A stretch of 64,000 bases of DNA from Motilimonas cestriensis (GTDB lineage: Bacteria > Pseudomonadota > Gammaproteobacteria > Enterobacterales > CBDFNC01): assembly GCF_021295315.1 (NCBI RefSeq), contig NZ_JAIMJA010000001.1, positions 62,001 through 126,000 on the forward strand. Direction: 5' to 3'. The notes below the pieces were generated by a model, which saw only the letters and a program-made list of their open reading frames with translations, was not told where the DNA came from and searched no databases. Made by a program: the position numbers and the translations under genes. Positions 18,692-29,316 of the stretch are shown here, in pieces; position 1 is the first letter of the stretch; each line of letters opens with the position of its first letter.

Positions 18692-20077
18692 TTAACGCAT
18701 GCGAGCGATACGGAATTTGCGGCCTTTTATCTTGCCTGCTTCTAGCTTTTTCAATGCAACCGTCGCCACTTCACTGCCGACCGCCACATAAGCCCAATTA
18801 TCAAGGACTTGAATTTTGCCGATTTGCTTAAAATCGATACCATTATCACCTGTTAACGCGCCAACAATATCACCTGGGCGCACTTTTTGTTTTTTGCCGC
18901 CATCGATACGCAGTGATACCATTTTCGGCTTAGCAATCACGCCGTCTAGCACAGATAATTCAGGTAAGTGCTCTGCTTCAATGCGAATACCTAAGTAGTC
19001 TTCTAAAATGATTACTTTATTCGCGTCTTTCGCACTGAACAATGAGCAAGCAACCCCTTTGCTGCCAGCACGGCCAGTGCGGCCAATGCGATGCACATGC
19101 ACCTCAGGATCGTGTGATAATTGGTAATTAATTACCGCATCAAGGGCGTCAATATCTAAGCCACGGGCAGCAACATCCGTTGCCACTAATATAGAGACAC
19201 TTTTATTAGCAAAACGCACTAAAGTTTGGTCGCGATCTTTTTGCTCTAAATCACCGTTTAATGCCAACGCACTAAAACCATAATTACAAAGCTCATCCGC
19301 CACTTCTTGCGTGTCTTTTTTCATATTACAAAACACCACACAGGATTCAGGTTGATGCTTCATTAGCAATAACCGAATAGCCAGCAAACGCTCTTCAAAG
19401 TTACTCACTTCGTAAAAGTGTTGTGAAATAGTGCTTTGTTCGTGTGTCGACTCAACCTTAACAAATTCAGGCTGATCCATAATGCGGTCGGCAATGGACT
19501 TAATTTCATCAGGGAATGTCGCGCTAAACAATAATGTTTGTCGCTGCGTTGGCATCTTCTCAATAATCGCATCCAAAGCAGGCTGAAAGCCCATGTCTAG
19601 CATACGATCGGCTTCGTCTAACACGAAGGTAGTAATATCGTCTAATACTAAAGTACCTTTCTCGATATGATCTAAGATGCGACCTGGCGTCCCTACCACG
19701 ATATGCGCGCCATGCTCTAAAGAGCCAATTTGCGGGCCAAAAGGCATGCCACCACATAACGTCAGCACTTTAATATTGTGTATAGCGCGCGCCAGTTTAC
19801 GGATCTCCGTTGCTACTTGGTCAGCCAACTCTCGAGTGGGACAAAGCACTAAGGTTTGAATACGGAAACGTTTAACATCAAGGGCCTGCAATAAGCCAAG
19901 ACCAAATGCAGCCGTTTTACCTGAGCCTGTTTTGCCTTGCGCGATGACATCTTTACCAGCAATGATCGCCGGTAAACTTTGCGCTTGGATCGGCGTCATG
20001 GATTGATAACCAAGGGACTCAAGGTTACTGAGTAATTCGGTGCGTAAGGATAAAGAAGAAAAAGAAGCTTGGCTCAA
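18692..20077 (-). CDS. dbpA: ATP-dependent RNA helicase DbpA
   Basis: DEAD-box helicase that acts on hairpin 92 of 23S rRNA during large-subunit assembly. Motifs: [60 protein letters not shown] and [10 protein letters not shown]. The C-terminal ~75 residues (SLRIDGGKKQKVRPGDIVGAL to KGRKFRIARMR) are the RRM-like domain that defines DbpA. No ATG fits. I propose TTG at 20077 (SQASFSSLSLRTE), with GGGA upstream and an N-terminus like E. coli DbpA; a TTG at 20104 would add nine residues and lacks a Shine-Dalgarno sequence. Cytoplasmic. Confidence 0.94.
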   Translation of the reverse strand: MSQASFSSLSLRTELLSNLESLGYQSMTPIQAQSLPAIIAGKDVIAQGKTGSGKTAAFGLGLLQALDVKRFRIQTLVLCPTRELADQVATEIRKLARAIHNIKVLTLCGGMPFGPQIGSLEHGAHIVVGTPGRILDHIEKGTLVLDDITTFVLDEADRMLDMGFQPALDAIIEKMPTQRQTLLFSATFPDEIKSIADRIMDQPEFVKVESTHEQSTISQHFYEVSNFEERLLAIRLLLMKHQPESCVVFCNMKKDTQEVADELCNYGFSALALNGDLEQKDRDQTLVRFANKSVSILVATDVAARGLDIDALDAVINYQLSHDPEVHVHRIGRTGRAGSKGVACSLFSAKDANKVIILEDYLGIRIEAEHLPELSVLDGVIAKPKMVSLRIDGGKKQKVRPGDIVGALTGDNGIDFKQIGKIQVLDNWAYVAVGSEVATVALKKLEAGKIKGRKFRIARMR

Positions 20078-20231
20078 AACAGTAGTCCCGTGTTCATGGA
20101 TCAAAAAGCAATGCCAATATTAGGCAGAGATAAGTGGCGGATTATAACAGTTGCGGGCAATAAGTAATGATCTTTAACGGCTCAAACAAAGTATTAATAA
20201 AACACTGTTAGTTTAGCCAAATATGCTGAGG

Positions 20232-22013
20232 CTATCTTTTGCTAAACAACAGCTCACTTATCTCGGGCGCACTGACAGGTTTAGAAAACAGATAACCTTG
20301 ATATTCATCGCAACCTTCAGTTTTTAGTAAAGCTAATTGTGCTTCATCTTCAACGCCCTCAGCGGTCACAGACATGCCTAAGTTATGCCCAAGTTGCACC
20401 ACGGTTCTGACGATCATGCGGTCTTTTTGATTGGTCACGCAGTCATCGACAAATGATTTATCTATTTTGAGTATATCGATAGGTAGACGGCGTAAATAAT
20501 TCAAGGAAGAATAGGCGACACCAAAATCATCAATCGCAACTTTAACCCCAAGGGCTCGTAACTGGCTAAACGTGTCAATAATATGGTTCGAGTTTTCCAT
20601 AATCGCACTTTCTGTTATCTCAACCTGTAATAAATATCCAGGTAAAGCAGCTTCTGTCAGTGCGCGTTTAATCATCTCATAAACATCGTCATGGGCTAGC
20701 TGCACCGCTGACACATTGACCGAAATAGCAACCTCTTGCCCGGCATCCAACCATCGCTTACCTTGATAACAAGACTGCTGCATGACCCAAGCACCTAAGG
20801 CGATAATTTGCTGACTTTCTTCCGCTATCGAGATGAAATCAATGGGGGGAATAACGCCTAAGTCAGGATGCTTCCACCTTACTAGTGCCTCTACACCAGA
20901 AATAACCCCCTTTTTAACATCCACTTTAGGCTGATAGAGCAAATAAAACTGCTCTTGCTCTAATGCAGACATTAACTCTTGTTCGAGCTGATACTTACGA
21001 ATAGTTTCTTGGATCAGTTCATGGTCAAACCAATGATAGGTATTTTTACCTTGTGCCTTTGAACGATACATAGCGATATCGGCATTGCGACACCAGATAT
21101 CATTTAAACCAGACGCATCACTGTATAAGGCAATGCCAATACTCGCAGTTAAATGATATTCACGCTTTGCCAAATGATATGGCGAGTCTGCAAAGCTGAT
21201 AATACGCTGAGACAAGGTGTTGGCTTCTTGCTCCAATGCAAACTCTTCCCTAATAACTACCGCAAATTCGTCACCGCCGATGCGATAAGCACGGATAAAA
21301 TTAGACTCTAGCGACTTTAGCCGCTGGGCAAATTCCTTTAAGACCAAATCGCCAATATTATGACCCATGTTGTCATTGATGCGCTTGAAGCCATCGAGAT
21401 CAATCTGTAGTAGCGCCGTTGGAAAAAGAGTCGACTCCATTTTCACCTTCAACTGCGCAATGTCATAGTAAAAGCCTTTTCGGTTTGGCAATTGAGTCAA
21501 ATAATCCGTCATACTTTCTTTTCGATAGTTGATCATTTGATACTTTAGTTTCTGCTGAAAATACGCCATCACAGATGCAAAGCTACTGATGGTAATCAAT
21601 TCAATACCATCCTCGATGAACTCATCAAATTCACTCCCTTTAAGCGTAAAAAAGTAAGTCGAGAGGATCAAAAAAGCACTGGCGATGGGCCAAAGAGAGC
21701 TGGGAAATAAAATAATATAAGTGAGTGGAATGAGTAAAAATGTTTCTTCAACTTGATCCAAAGATAGCGGATCGACTATTCCGCCTGTAACAATGAGACC
21801 AAGAGAAAAAATTGCCGCTAACTTTCTGAAATGGCCATTTTCTGTATGCTTAGCAAACAGCATCAATAGAGGATAAAACAGGTAACTATAACGAGCGAGC
21901 TGGTGTTCGCTGAACAAGGTATAAAAAATTAATACAACCGCCACATAATAGAAGGTATCTATCCAAAACTTTATCGACAGCAAAGACCGTAGTGTCGTGT
22001 TTATAGTGACCAT
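20232..22013 (-). CDS. Membrane GGDEF-EAL cyclic-di-GMP protein
   Basis: About 593 residues. The N-terminal ~150 are hydrophobic with five or six membrane segments, followed by a GGDEF domain (DYLTQLPNRKGFY to YRIGGDEFAVV) and an EAL domain. The GGDEF motif is intact, but no RxxD inhibitory site precedes it. EAL catalytic residues look intact: GVEALVRW, VNVSAVQL, VEITESAI, AIDDFGVAYSSL, ILKIDKSFV and TAEGVED. Phosphodiesterase activity is therefore likely, with the GGDEF domain active or GTP-sensing. ATG 22013 has AAAGGA upstream and is preferred over ATG 22019, which touches that sequence. It is divergent from a second GGDEF-like gene. Confidence 0.9.
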   Translation of the reverse strand: MVTINTTLRSLLSIKFWIDTFYYVAVVLIFYTLFSEHQLARYSYLFYPLLMLFAKHTENGHFRKLAAIFSLGLIVTGGIVDPLSLDQVEETFLLIPLTYIILFPSSLWPIASAFLILSTYFFTLKGSEFDEFIEDGIELITISSFASVMAYFQQKLKYQMINYRKESMTDYLTQLPNRKGFYYDIAQLKVKMESTLFPTALLQIDLDGFKRINDNMGHNIGDLVLKEFAQRLKSLESNFIRAYRIGGDEFAVVIREEFALEQEANTLSQRIISFADSPYHLAKREYHLTASIGIALYSDASGLNDIWCRNADIAMYRSKAQGKNTYHWFDHELIQETIRKYQLEQELMSALEQEQFYLLYQPKVDVKKGVISGVEALVRWKHPDLGVIPPIDFISIAEESQQIIALGAWVMQQSCYQGKRWLDAGQEVAISVNVSAVQLAHDDVYEMIKRALTEAALPGYLLQVEITESAIMENSNHIIDTFSQLRALGVKVAIDDFGVAYSSLNYLRRLPIDILKIDKSFVDDCVTNQKDRMIVRTVVQLGHNLGMSVTAEGVEDEAQLALLKTEGCDEYQGYLFSKPVSAPEISELLFSKR

Positions 22014-22139
22014 AAGCATCCTTTCAAGGTTGGCTTAATTGAGTATGGCAAAGCCTTAACCACAACAGAAGTAAGTAATAAAAATGTTAATTAAATTGTC
22101 GCCAACCTCACACTGCTTGTTCAATAAAAATACCTAACA

Positions 22140-22163
22140 CCATACCACCTATCTAAGGTATGG
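22140..22163. other. Inverted repeat in divergent c-di-GMP gene promoter region
   Basis: A 7-bp inverted repeat CCATACC / GGTATGG is separated by 10 bases. It lies between the two divergent GGDEF genes. It may be an operator or a simple hairpin; there is no T tail. Confidence 0.35.
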
Positions 22164-22280
22164 CTAATTTGTTTTAAAAAATGCGTACTAAACAACACTT
22201 TTATTTAGAAAAAACTGATTAATGACGATAATTTAGTTATCTGCGCTAAAATAGAACTATTGATAGCAAGGAGGGCTATG

Positions 22281-23006
22281 ATGAAAAATTTCTCTCGTTC
22301 ATTAAGCTTTACCAGTGCCGCTAAGCGCGACCTAATTTTGATTAGCATCAGCTTAATACCACTGTTAATCGTGCTTTTAACCCAAGACATATCTGAAGCG
22401 ATGGTGGCTTTTTTTCAGCAGTATGAACATCTCGAGCTAGATGAGTTGATGCCGCTAGGGATGTTTTTGTCATTGTGCTTCACTTGGTTTTCGTGGCGCC
22501 GCTGGCGAGAAATTAAAAGCCTCTATCTGGTAGTAGAAAAACTGTCATTACAAGACCCTATTACGTTGAGCAAAAACCGCCGCGCAGCCATTATCGAGTT
22601 AAGTAAATTACAAAAATCCAAAAGCCAGTTTGGTTTGATCTTAATGGATTTAGATAATTTCAAACAAATTAATGAAACATTTGGTTATGACATTGGTGAT
22701 GAGGTCTTGGTTAAAAAGGCGCAACTATTGCAACGCTACTGTGACAAACACCAATTTAGCGCGCGTTGGGCTGGTGCACAATTTATTGTCATCGCCCATG
22801 ATTACGATGTCCACCAAACTCAGCAGTTGGCAAAAAAGTTACACCGAGCTGTAGTGGATGAATTGTTTAATAGCATGGAAATCGTTTGCCGTTTAGGACT
22901 GACCCAAAACCACCCCAATGACTCGGTGGAGCAAGCTTTACAGCGTGCGCAAGATGCACTACTTGAAGCAAAATTAAGGGATGAAGATATCTACCAACAG
23001 TGGTAA
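22281..23006 (+). CDS. Membrane protein with degenerate GGDEF domain
   Basis: 241 residues from ATG 22281, which has the strong Shine-Dalgarno sequence AAGGAGG six bases upstream; the adjacent ATG 22278 is also possible. Two hydrophobic segments (LILISISLIPLLIVLL and LMPLGMFLSLCFTWFSW) are followed by a GGDEF-fold domain: LQDPITLSKNRRAAI replaces the usual DxLTGLxNRR, and LILMDLDNFKQINETFGYDIGDEVL is well kept. The signature motif reads WAGAQF in place of (G/R)GGDEF, so diguanylate cyclase activity is very unlikely. It could bind GTP or c-di-GMP, or regulate the divergent GGDEF-EAL protein. A terminator follows. Confidence 0.85.
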   Translation: MKNFSRSLSFTSAAKRDLILISISLIPLLIVLLTQDISEAMVAFFQQYEHLELDELMPLGMFLSLCFTWFSWRRWREIKSLYLVVEKLSLQDPITLSKNRRAAIIELSKLQKSKSQFGLILMDLDNFKQINETFGYDIGDEVLVKKAQLLQRYCDKHQFSARWAGAQFIVIAHDYDVHQTQQLAKKLHRAVVDELFNSMEIVCRLGLTQNHPNDSVEQALQRAQDALLEAKLRDEDIYQQW

Positions 23007-23051
23007 TTGCGAAATCTAGTTCTGAGACGATATGCATATAACTTTAGGTAC

Positions 23052-23080
23052 AAAAAAGCCTCGCATTAGCGAGGCTTTTT
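23052..23080. terminator. Bidirectional terminator, GGDEF gene and sucD
   Basis: A perfect stem GCCTCGC / GCGAGGC (23058-23075, loop ATTA) is flanked by an A run on the left and a T run on the right. It ends the GGDEF gene on the plus strand and the sdh-suc block on the minus strand. Confidence 0.93.
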
Positions 23081-23098
23081 GCTAGTAAAGACTTGGAA

Positions 23099-23971
23099 TT
23101 ACCAGCCTGTTACTTCTTTTAGTGCTGAGCCGATTTCAGCTAGCGATTTAGTGGTTTTAACACCCGCCGCTTCTAATGCAGCAAATTTATCTTCAGCTGT
23201 ACCTTTACCACCAGAGATAATTGCGCCAGCATGGCCCATACGCTTACCTGGAGGAGCTGTAACACCGGCAATGTAAGATACAACAGGCTTAGTGACATTG
23301 GCCTTGATATAAGCAGCAGCTTCTTCTTCAGCAGTACCACCGATTTCACCGATCATTACAATCGCTTCTGTCGCTGGATCGTTTTGGAACATTTCCAATA
23401 CGTCGATGAAGTTAGTGCCAGGGATAGGGTCACCACCGATACCAACACAAGTAGACTGACCAAAACCAGCATCCGTAGTTTGCTTAACCGCTTCGTACGT
23501 TAGTGTACCAGAGCGAGAAACAATACCTACTTTACCTGGCTTGTGGATGTGGCCTGGCATGATACCAATCTTACATTCACCTGGCGTGATCACACCCGGA
23601 CAGTTAGGACCGATCATGCGTACGCCAGTCTCTTCTAGCTTCACTTTAACGTCAAGCATGTCAAGAGTCGGAATACCTTCAGTGATAGTAACGATTAGCT
23701 CGATACCCGCATCGATAGCTTCTAAGATCGCATCTTTACAAAAAGCCGCTGGTACGTAGATAACAGTTGCTGTTGCGCCAGTGGCTTCAACGGCTTCACG
23801 CACTGTGTTAAATACAGGTAAGCCTAAATGCTCTTGGCCACCTTTACCTGGTGATACACCACCGACCATTTGCGTACCGTAAGCAATCGCTTGCTCTGAG
23901 TGGAATGTACCTTGGCCGCCAGTGAAACCTTGACAGATTACTTTGGTATCTTTATTGATTAATACAGACAT
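23099..23971 (-). CDS. sucD: Succinyl-CoA synthetase, alpha subunit
   Basis: ADP-forming succinyl-CoA ligase alpha subunit, 290 residues. CoA-binding [47 protein letters not shown] and the active-site histidine region [18 protein letters not shown] (the phosphorylated His) are all present. Its ATG overlaps the last base of the sucC stop (TAATG), so translation is coupled. Last gene of the sucABCD unit, followed by a strong terminator. Confidence 0.98.
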   Translation of the reverse strand: MSVLINKDTKVICQGFTGGQGTFHSEQAIAYGTQMVGGVSPGKGGQEHLGLPVFNTVREAVEATGATATVIYVPAAFCKDAILEAIDAGIELIVTITEGIPTLDMLDVKVKLEETGVRMIGPNCPGVITPGECKIGIMPGHIHKPGKVGIVSRSGTLTYEAVKQTTDAGFGQSTCVGIGGDPIPGTNFIDVLEMFQNDPATEAIVMIGEIGGTAEEEAAAYIKANVTKPVVSYIAGVTAPPGKRMGHAGAIISGGKGTAEDKFAALEAAGVKTTKSLAEIGSALKEVTGW

Positions 23972-25137
23972 TATTTGCCCTCCGCAGCTTTAACTACTTG
24001 CTCAGCCGCGTCAGTTAGACTTGTAGCAGCAATGATATCGAGACCAGACTTAGCCAGCACTTCACGGCCTAATTCCGCGTTGGTACCTTCAAGGCGAACC
24101 ACTACAGGCACTTCTACGCCTACTTCTTTAACCGCGCCGATAATACCTTCTGCAATCATGTCACAACGTACGATACCGCCGAAGATGTTAACTAACACAG
24201 CTTTAACATTCGAATCAGATAGAATGATTTTGAATGCTTCTGCTACGCGCTCTTTAGTTGCGCCGCCGCCAACATCCAAGAAGTTAGCTGGTTTGCCACC
24301 GTGTAGGTTAACAATGTCCATGGTACCCATTGCTAGGCCTGCACCGTTCACCATACAACCAACGTTACCGTCTAATGCTACGTAGTTCAGTTCAAATTTG
24401 GCCGCATGTGCTTCGCGCTCATCTTCTTGTGAAGGATCGTGCATTTCACGCAGTTTAGGCTGACGGTACATCGCGTTTGAGTCGATGTTGATTTTACCGT
24501 CTAGACAAACTAGGTTGCCCTCACCTGTCACAACCAAAGGGTTGATTTCTAGCAGTGCTAGGTCATGCTGAATAAACATGTTGCCTAGACCTAAGAAAAT
24601 CTTAGTAAATTGTTTAATTTGGTCACCTTTTAGGCCCAATTTAAACGCTAATTCACGGCCTTGGTAAGCTTGTGGGCCTACTAGCGGATCAATCGCAGCT
24701 TTGTGAATAAGCTCAGGTGTTTCTTCAGCAACCGTCTCAATGTCCATGCCGCCTTCAGTTGACGCCATGAATACCACGCGACGAGAACCACGGTCAACTA
24801 CTGCACCTAGGTATAACTCGTTAGCAATGTTTGACGCTTCTTCAACCAAGATTTGAGTAACTGGCTGACCATTTGCGTCGGTTTGGTAAGTCACAAGGTT
24901 CTTACCTAACCATTTCTCAGCAAAGCCTTTAATGCCTTCTTTGGTGGTATGTAGCTCTACGCCACCCGCTTTACCACGGCCGCCTGCGTGTACCTGACAC
25001 TTAACAACCCATTTTTCTCCACCGATTTTATCGGCTGATTCAGCAGCGGCTTCTGCAGTGCTAGAAGCGAAACCTACTGGGACTGGCAATCCAAAGTCAG
25101 CAAAAAGCTGTTTTGCCTGGTACTCATGCAAATTCAT
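23971..25137 (-). CDS. sucC: Succinyl-CoA synthetase, beta subunit
   Basis: 388 residues. The ATP-grasp N-terminus ([39 protein letters not shown]) and the C-terminal ligase domain ([28 protein letters not shown]) match SucC. Forms the alpha2beta2 enzyme with SucD. It lies 105 bases after sucB, with a hairpin in the gap. Confidence 0.98.
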   Translation of the reverse strand: MNLHEYQAKQLFADFGLPVPVGFASSTAEAAAESADKIGGEKWVVKCQVHAGGRGKAGGVELHTTKEGIKGFAEKWLGKNLVTYQTDANGQPVTQILVEEASNIANELYLGAVVDRGSRRVVFMASTEGGMDIETVAEETPELIHKAAIDPLVGPQAYQGRELAFKLGLKGDQIKQFTKIFLGLGNMFIQHDLALLEINPLVVTGEGNLVCLDGKINIDSNAMYRQPKLREMHDPSQEDEREAHAAKFELNYVALDGNVGCMVNGAGLAMGTMDIVNLHGGKPANFLDVGGGATKERVAEAFKIILSDSNVKAVLVNIFGGIVRCDMIAEGIIGAVKEVGVEVPVVVRLEGTNAELGREVLAKSGLDIIAATSLTDAAEQVVKAAEGK

Positions 25138-25194
25138 GATGTTCTATCCGTTTTTTTTAACAACGTTCTTTAGGTGTGAATCACCCTGCGAAAT

Positions 25195-25216
25195 GGGCTT
25201 ATCAAACAATAAGCCC
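25195..25216 (-). other. Hairpin between sucB and sucC
   Basis: A perfect 8-bp inverted repeat GGGCTTAT / ATAAGCCC with a 6-base loop sits in the sucB-sucC gap. On the minus strand it is followed by ATTTCGC rather than a U tract, so an mRNA processing or stability element is more likely than a terminator. Confidence 0.5.
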
Positions 25217-25242
25217 AAACTTTTAAACTTTCTGATTACTAT

Positions 25243-26418
25243 TTATACATCAAGTAGTAAGCGTGTTGGATCTTCTAGTAATTCTTTAACAGTTACTAAG
25301 AAACCAACTGATTCTTTACCATCGATTAAACGATGATCATAAGATAGGGCCAAGTACATCATAGGTAAAATTTCAACTTTACCATTGACAGCCATTGGGC
25401 GGTCTTGGATCTTGTGCATGCCTAAAATCGCCGCTTGTGGCGGGTTGATAATAGGTGTAGATAATAGTGAACCGAACACACCACCATTAGTGATAGTGAA
25501 GTTACCGCCCATCATTTCCTCAACCGTTAACTTACCGTCACGGCCTTTAAGGGCAAGTTCGCGAATACCTTTTTCGATATCAGCTAGGCCTAACGTATCA
25601 CAGTCGCGTAATACAGGCGTAACCAGACCACGAGGCGTTGAAACAGCAATGCTCACGTCGAAGAAGTTGTGGTAAACAATTTCATCGCCATCGATAGATG
25701 CATTGACTTCTGGGTAACGTTTTAGCGCTTCGGTGATCGCTTTAACATAGAAAGACATAAAGCCAAGACGAATGCCGTGTTTCTTTTCAAACACTTCTTG
25801 ATATTGCTTACGAATGTCCATGATCGGCTTCATGTTGATTTCGTTAAACGTAGTCAACATTGCCGTTGAGTTTTTCGCTTCAAGTAAACGCTCTGCAATA
25901 CGTTTGCGCAGGCGCGTCATCGGCACACGTTTTTCGCTACGAGCAGCCACTGATTCAGAGGCAACAGGTGCTGATGCGGTCGCAGCAGGTGCAGCTTTAG
26001 CATTGCGGAAGTTGTCAACGTCTTCTTTAGTGATCACACCGCCTTTGCCTGAGCCTTTAATTTGGCTGGCATCAATGCCATGTTCATTCATTAAGCGACG
26101 TACTGAAGGGCTAGCATCAGCAGTGCCTTTCGCAGCAGGTGCTTCTTCTGAGCTAGCGGCTGGCGCTGCAGCCGTCGCTGCGCCAGGTTTGATGCGGCCT
26201 AGCAATTGTTTAGAAAGAACCGTTGCACCTTCTTCTTCAGTAATTGCTTCTAAGATACCTGATTCCGAAGCCGGAACTTCAAGCACGACTTTGTCCGTTT
26301 CGATATCCACTAGGATCTCGTCGCGTTCAACAAACTCGCCTGGTTTTACATGCCAAGTTGCAACGGTTGCATCCGCGACAGACTCAGGTAAATCGGGAAC
26401 TAATATTTCGATAGCCAT
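25243..26418 (-). CDS. sucB: Dihydrolipoamide succinyltransferase (2-oxoglutarate dehydrogenase E2)
   Basis: 391 residues. One N-terminal lipoyl domain (lysine in [14 protein letters not shown]), an Ala/Pro/Glu-rich linker (residues ~75-100), a peripheral-subunit-binding domain ([21 protein letters not shown]), a second Ala-rich linker, and the catalytic acyltransferase domain ending with [13 protein letters not shown], which holds the active-site His and Asp. It forms the 24-mer core of the complex with SucA and the shared Lpd. Separated from sucA by 17 bases. Confidence 0.98.
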   Translation of the reverse strand: MAIEILVPDLPESVADATVATWHVKPGEFVERDEILVDIETDKVVLEVPASESGILEAITEEEGATVLSKQLLGRIKPGAATAAAPAASSEEAPAAKGTADASPSVRRLMNEHGIDASQIKGSGKGGVITKEDVDNFRNAKAAPAATASAPVASESVAARSEKRVPMTRLRKRIAERLLEAKNSTAMLTTFNEINMKPIMDIRKQYQEVFEKKHGIRLGFMSFYVKAITEALKRYPEVNASIDGDEIVYHNFFDVSIAVSTPRGLVTPVLRDCDTLGLADIEKGIRELALKGRDGKLTVEEMMGGNFTITNGGVFGSLLSTPIINPPQAAILGMHKIQDRPMAVNGKVEILPMMYLALSYDHRLIDGKESVGFLVTVKELLEDPTRLLLDV

Positions 26419-26435
26419 TTAGCTTTCCTTCACTC

Positions 26436-29249
26436 TTATTCTTTCAGACCAAGTGCGTCATTAACCAACGCTTTTTGTTGTTTTAAATGTACAGAGATAT
26501 AACCTACCGCCGGTGATGCAGAAGCAGCGCGGCCGGTATAAGTTAATGTCGCACCTTCAGGTAATACATTTCTGAAGTGATGCTGACTACAATACCAAGC
26601 GCCTTGGTTTTGCGGCTCTTCTTGACACCAAACAAAGTCTTTTACATGTTGATATTGCGCGAGGATTTCTTCTACTTCTTCTGTCGGGAATGGGTAGAGT
26701 TGTTCAATACGAATAATGGCAACATTGTTCAATTCGTTGTTTCGACGCTGTTCAAGTAGATCGTAATAGACTTTACCGCTACACATCACTAAGCGAGTCA
26801 CTTGTTTGGGATCAAGATCATCAATTTCATCAATCGCGTTATAAAAACGGCCATTTGCTAACTCATCCAAGCTAGAAACCGCTAATGGATGACGTAACAG
26901 TGATTTAGGCGACATAACAATCAATGGACGACGCATCGGACGCACCACTTGGCGACGTAGCATTTGATAAACCTGTGCCGGTGTAGAAGGCACCACAACT
27001 TGCATATTATGTTCAGCACATAATTGTAAGTAGCGCTCTAGGCGAGCAGATGAATGCTCAGGACCTTGACCTTCATAGCCGTGTGGTAATAACAAAGTAA
27101 GACCACACATACGGCCCCACTTCTGTTCACCCGAACTCAAGAATTGGTCGAATACCACTTGAGCACCGTTAGCAAAGTCACCAAACTGCGCTTCCCAAAT
27201 CGCTAGCCCTTTCGGCTCGGCGGTTGAATAACCGTATTCAAATGCAAGTACCGCTTCTTCAGATAGCACTGAGTCATAGATATCAATTTTCCCTTGCCCC
27301 TCTTTTAAGTGAGCTAGGGGTAAATAAGTAGCCGCATCCGTTTGATTGTGCAACACAGCATGGCGATGGAAGAAAGTACCTCGACCAGAGTCTTGACCCA
27401 CAATACGCACATTATATTGACTGTCTAGAATGGTTGCGTAAGCCAGTGTTTCAGCAAAACCCCAATCAATCATTTTTTCACCACGGATCATCGATAAACG
27501 ATCTTGGTATATTTTATCAACACGGGAGTGCAGTTTGTGCTCTTCTGGATATTGACAGGCTTTCTCTCCTAGCGCTTTTAGGTGCTCTAGGGGGTACTGC
27601 GACTCATAAGATGTATTCCAGTCATGCTTGAGGTATGGCGTCCAATCAACCGAATGCTTCTGCATCGGGCGCCATTCGTCAACCACACAATCACCCTTAT
27701 CCAGTGCATCACGATAGCCATCAACAAAGGCCTTAGCTTGGGCTTTATCTATCACGCCTTCATTAATCAGTTGATCAGCATAAATGCTGCGCGGTGTTGG
27801 GTGTTTTTTGATTTTTTGGTACATCAATGGCTGAGTTGCACTTGGTTCGTCAGCTTCGTTGTGTCCATGGCGGCGGTAACACACCAAATCAATCACCACA
27901 TCGCGATTAAAGGTGTTTCTGAAGTCCAGTGCGATTTGCGTGACTAAAATAACCGCTTCAGGGTCGTCTGCATTAACGTGGAAAATAGGTGCTTGGACCA
28001 TCTTCGCAATGTCAGTACAGTACATCGTCGAGCGTGTGTCTTCTGGATTCGACGTAGTAAAACCAATTTGGTTATTGATCACAATTCGAATGGTGCCACC
28101 CACTTTAAATGCGCGCGCCTGCGACATATTAAAGGTTTCTTGAACCACACCCTGACCTGCAATAGCTGAGTCACCGTGTACAGTAATAGGCAATACTGAA
28201 GAACCGTCTTTGCAACCTAAGCGCTCTTGACGAGCACGAACAGAGCCTAATACAACAGGGTTAACAATTTCTAAATGAGAAGGGTTAAACGCCAGCGCTA
28301 AATGCACATCGCCACCCGGGGTGGCAAAGTCAGAGCTAAAACCTTGGTGATATTTAACGTCACCTGCGCTGTCATCGTGAACTTTTTTACCGGCAAATTC
28401 ATCGAACAAATCCGTCGGTTTTTTACCCAATACGTTAACCAGCATATTAAGGCGACCACGGTGCGCCATACCAATAACCACTTCTTTAGCACCTTTCTCG
28501 CCAGAACGACGGATCAGCTCTTTCACCATCGGCACGAAACTATCGCCACCTTCTAGTGAGAAGCGTTTGGCCCCTGGGAATTTAGAACCGATGTATTTTT
28601 CTAGCCCTTCGGCGGCGGTTAAACCTTCAAGGAAACGCTTTTTCGCATCAACGCTAAATGAAGGCTTACCTTCACAAGACTCAATGCGGTTTTGGATCCA
28701 GCGTTTCTGCTCAGTATTGGTGATGTGCATGTATTCAGCACCAATTGAGCCACAGTAAGTACGTTTTAGTGAATCAACCAAGTCTTTTAGCACCATGGTG
28801 CCATTGCCAACTGCGTATGAACCAACATTAAAGCTGGCATCAAAATCAGCCCCTTCCAAGTCATGAAAGAAAGGATCAAGTTCACGCACTGATTTGCGCT
28901 GCCATATACGCAATGGGTCAAGCTGAGCTTGCTGGTGACCACGGAATCGATAAGCATTGATAAGTTGTAATACCTTAACTTGCTTTTCATCGTTGTGCAT
29001 TTCACCAGAAGGCGCGGTGAAACGTTTAGGTGATTTGGCTAAGCGACGAAATTCTTCAATGACTTCTGAATGCGCCTGCTCTTGAGTTGCGTTTTCAAGG
29101 CCAGGAAGTTCATCGAAGATGGTACGCCACGTAGGGTCTATTTGTGTAGGGTCTTGCAGATAGGCTTCGTACAGCTCTTCAATATAAGCTGCGTTAGCAC
29201 CAGCCAGGTGAGAAGATTCTAGCCAGGCTTTCATCACACTGTTTTGCAT
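26436..29249 (-). CDS. sucA: 2-oxoglutarate dehydrogenase E1 component
   Basis: Thiamine-diphosphate-dependent decarboxylase, 937 residues. ATG 29249 gives MQNSVMKAWLESSHLAGAN, which matches the E. coli start; AAGGGA is 7 bases upstream. Visible are the conserved N-terminal EELYEAYLQDP (E2/E3 docking), the ThDP region GMAHRGRLNMLVNVLGK and HGDSAIAGQGVVQE, NNQIGFTTS, RRHGHNEADEPS, and the E1 C-terminal LLLPHGYEGQGPEHSSAR. First gene of sucABCD, lying after sdhB behind a terminator-like hairpin. Confidence 0.98.
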   Translation of the reverse strand: MQNSVMKAWLESSHLAGANAAYIEELYEAYLQDPTQIDPTWRTIFDELPGLENATQEQAHSEVIEEFRRLAKSPKRFTAPSGEMHNDEKQVKVLQLINAYRFRGHQQAQLDPLRIWQRKSVRELDPFFHDLEGADFDASFNVGSYAVGNGTMVLKDLVDSLKRTYCGSIGAEYMHITNTEQKRWIQNRIESCEGKPSFSVDAKKRFLEGLTAAEGLEKYIGSKFPGAKRFSLEGGDSFVPMVKELIRRSGEKGAKEVVIGMAHRGRLNMLVNVLGKKPTDLFDEFAGKKVHDDSAGDVKYHQGFSSDFATPGGDVHLALAFNPSHLEIVNPVVLGSVRARQERLGCKDGSSVLPITVHGDSAIAGQGVVQETFNMSQARAFKVGGTIRIVINNQIGFTTSNPEDTRSTMYCTDIAKMVQAPIFHVNADDPEAVILVTQIALDFRNTFNRDVVIDLVCYRRHGHNEADEPSATQPLMYQKIKKHPTPRSIYADQLINEGVIDKAQAKAFVDGYRDALDKGDCVVDEWRPMQKHSVDWTPYLKHDWNTSYESQYPLEHLKALGEKACQYPEEHKLHSRVDKIYQDRLSMIRGEKMIDWGFAETLAYATILDSQYNVRIVGQDSGRGTFFHRHAVLHNQTDAATYLPLAHLKEGQGKIDIYDSVLSEEAVLAFEYGYSTAEPKGLAIWEAQFGDFANGAQVVFDQFLSSGEQKWGRMCGLTLLLPHGYEGQGPEHSSARLERYLQLCAEHNMQVVVPSTPAQVYQMLRRQVVRPMRRPLIVMSPKSLLRHPLAVSSLDELANGRFYNAIDEIDDLDPKQVTRLVMCSGKVYYDLLEQRRNNELNNVAIIRIEQLYPFPTEEVEEILAQYQHVKDFVWCQEEPQNQGAWYCSQHHFRNVLPEGATLTYTGRAASASPAVGYISVHLKQQKALVNDALGLKE

Positions 29250-29316
29250 CAATTATCCCTTATTATACTTCTTGAGCAAACCGTTCCGCTTTATGCGGTT
29301 GTAGGGTAGTTTTACC

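Noticed and set aside
23975-26422. Several long plus-strand open frames opposite sucB and sucC
   Set aside because: They are Ser/Ala/Thr-rich antisense shadows of well-conserved genes with biased codon use.
29262-29267. TATAAT on the minus strand just before sucA as a promoter
   Set aside because: Transcription would begin after the sucA ribosome site, and no -35 is present at proper spacing.
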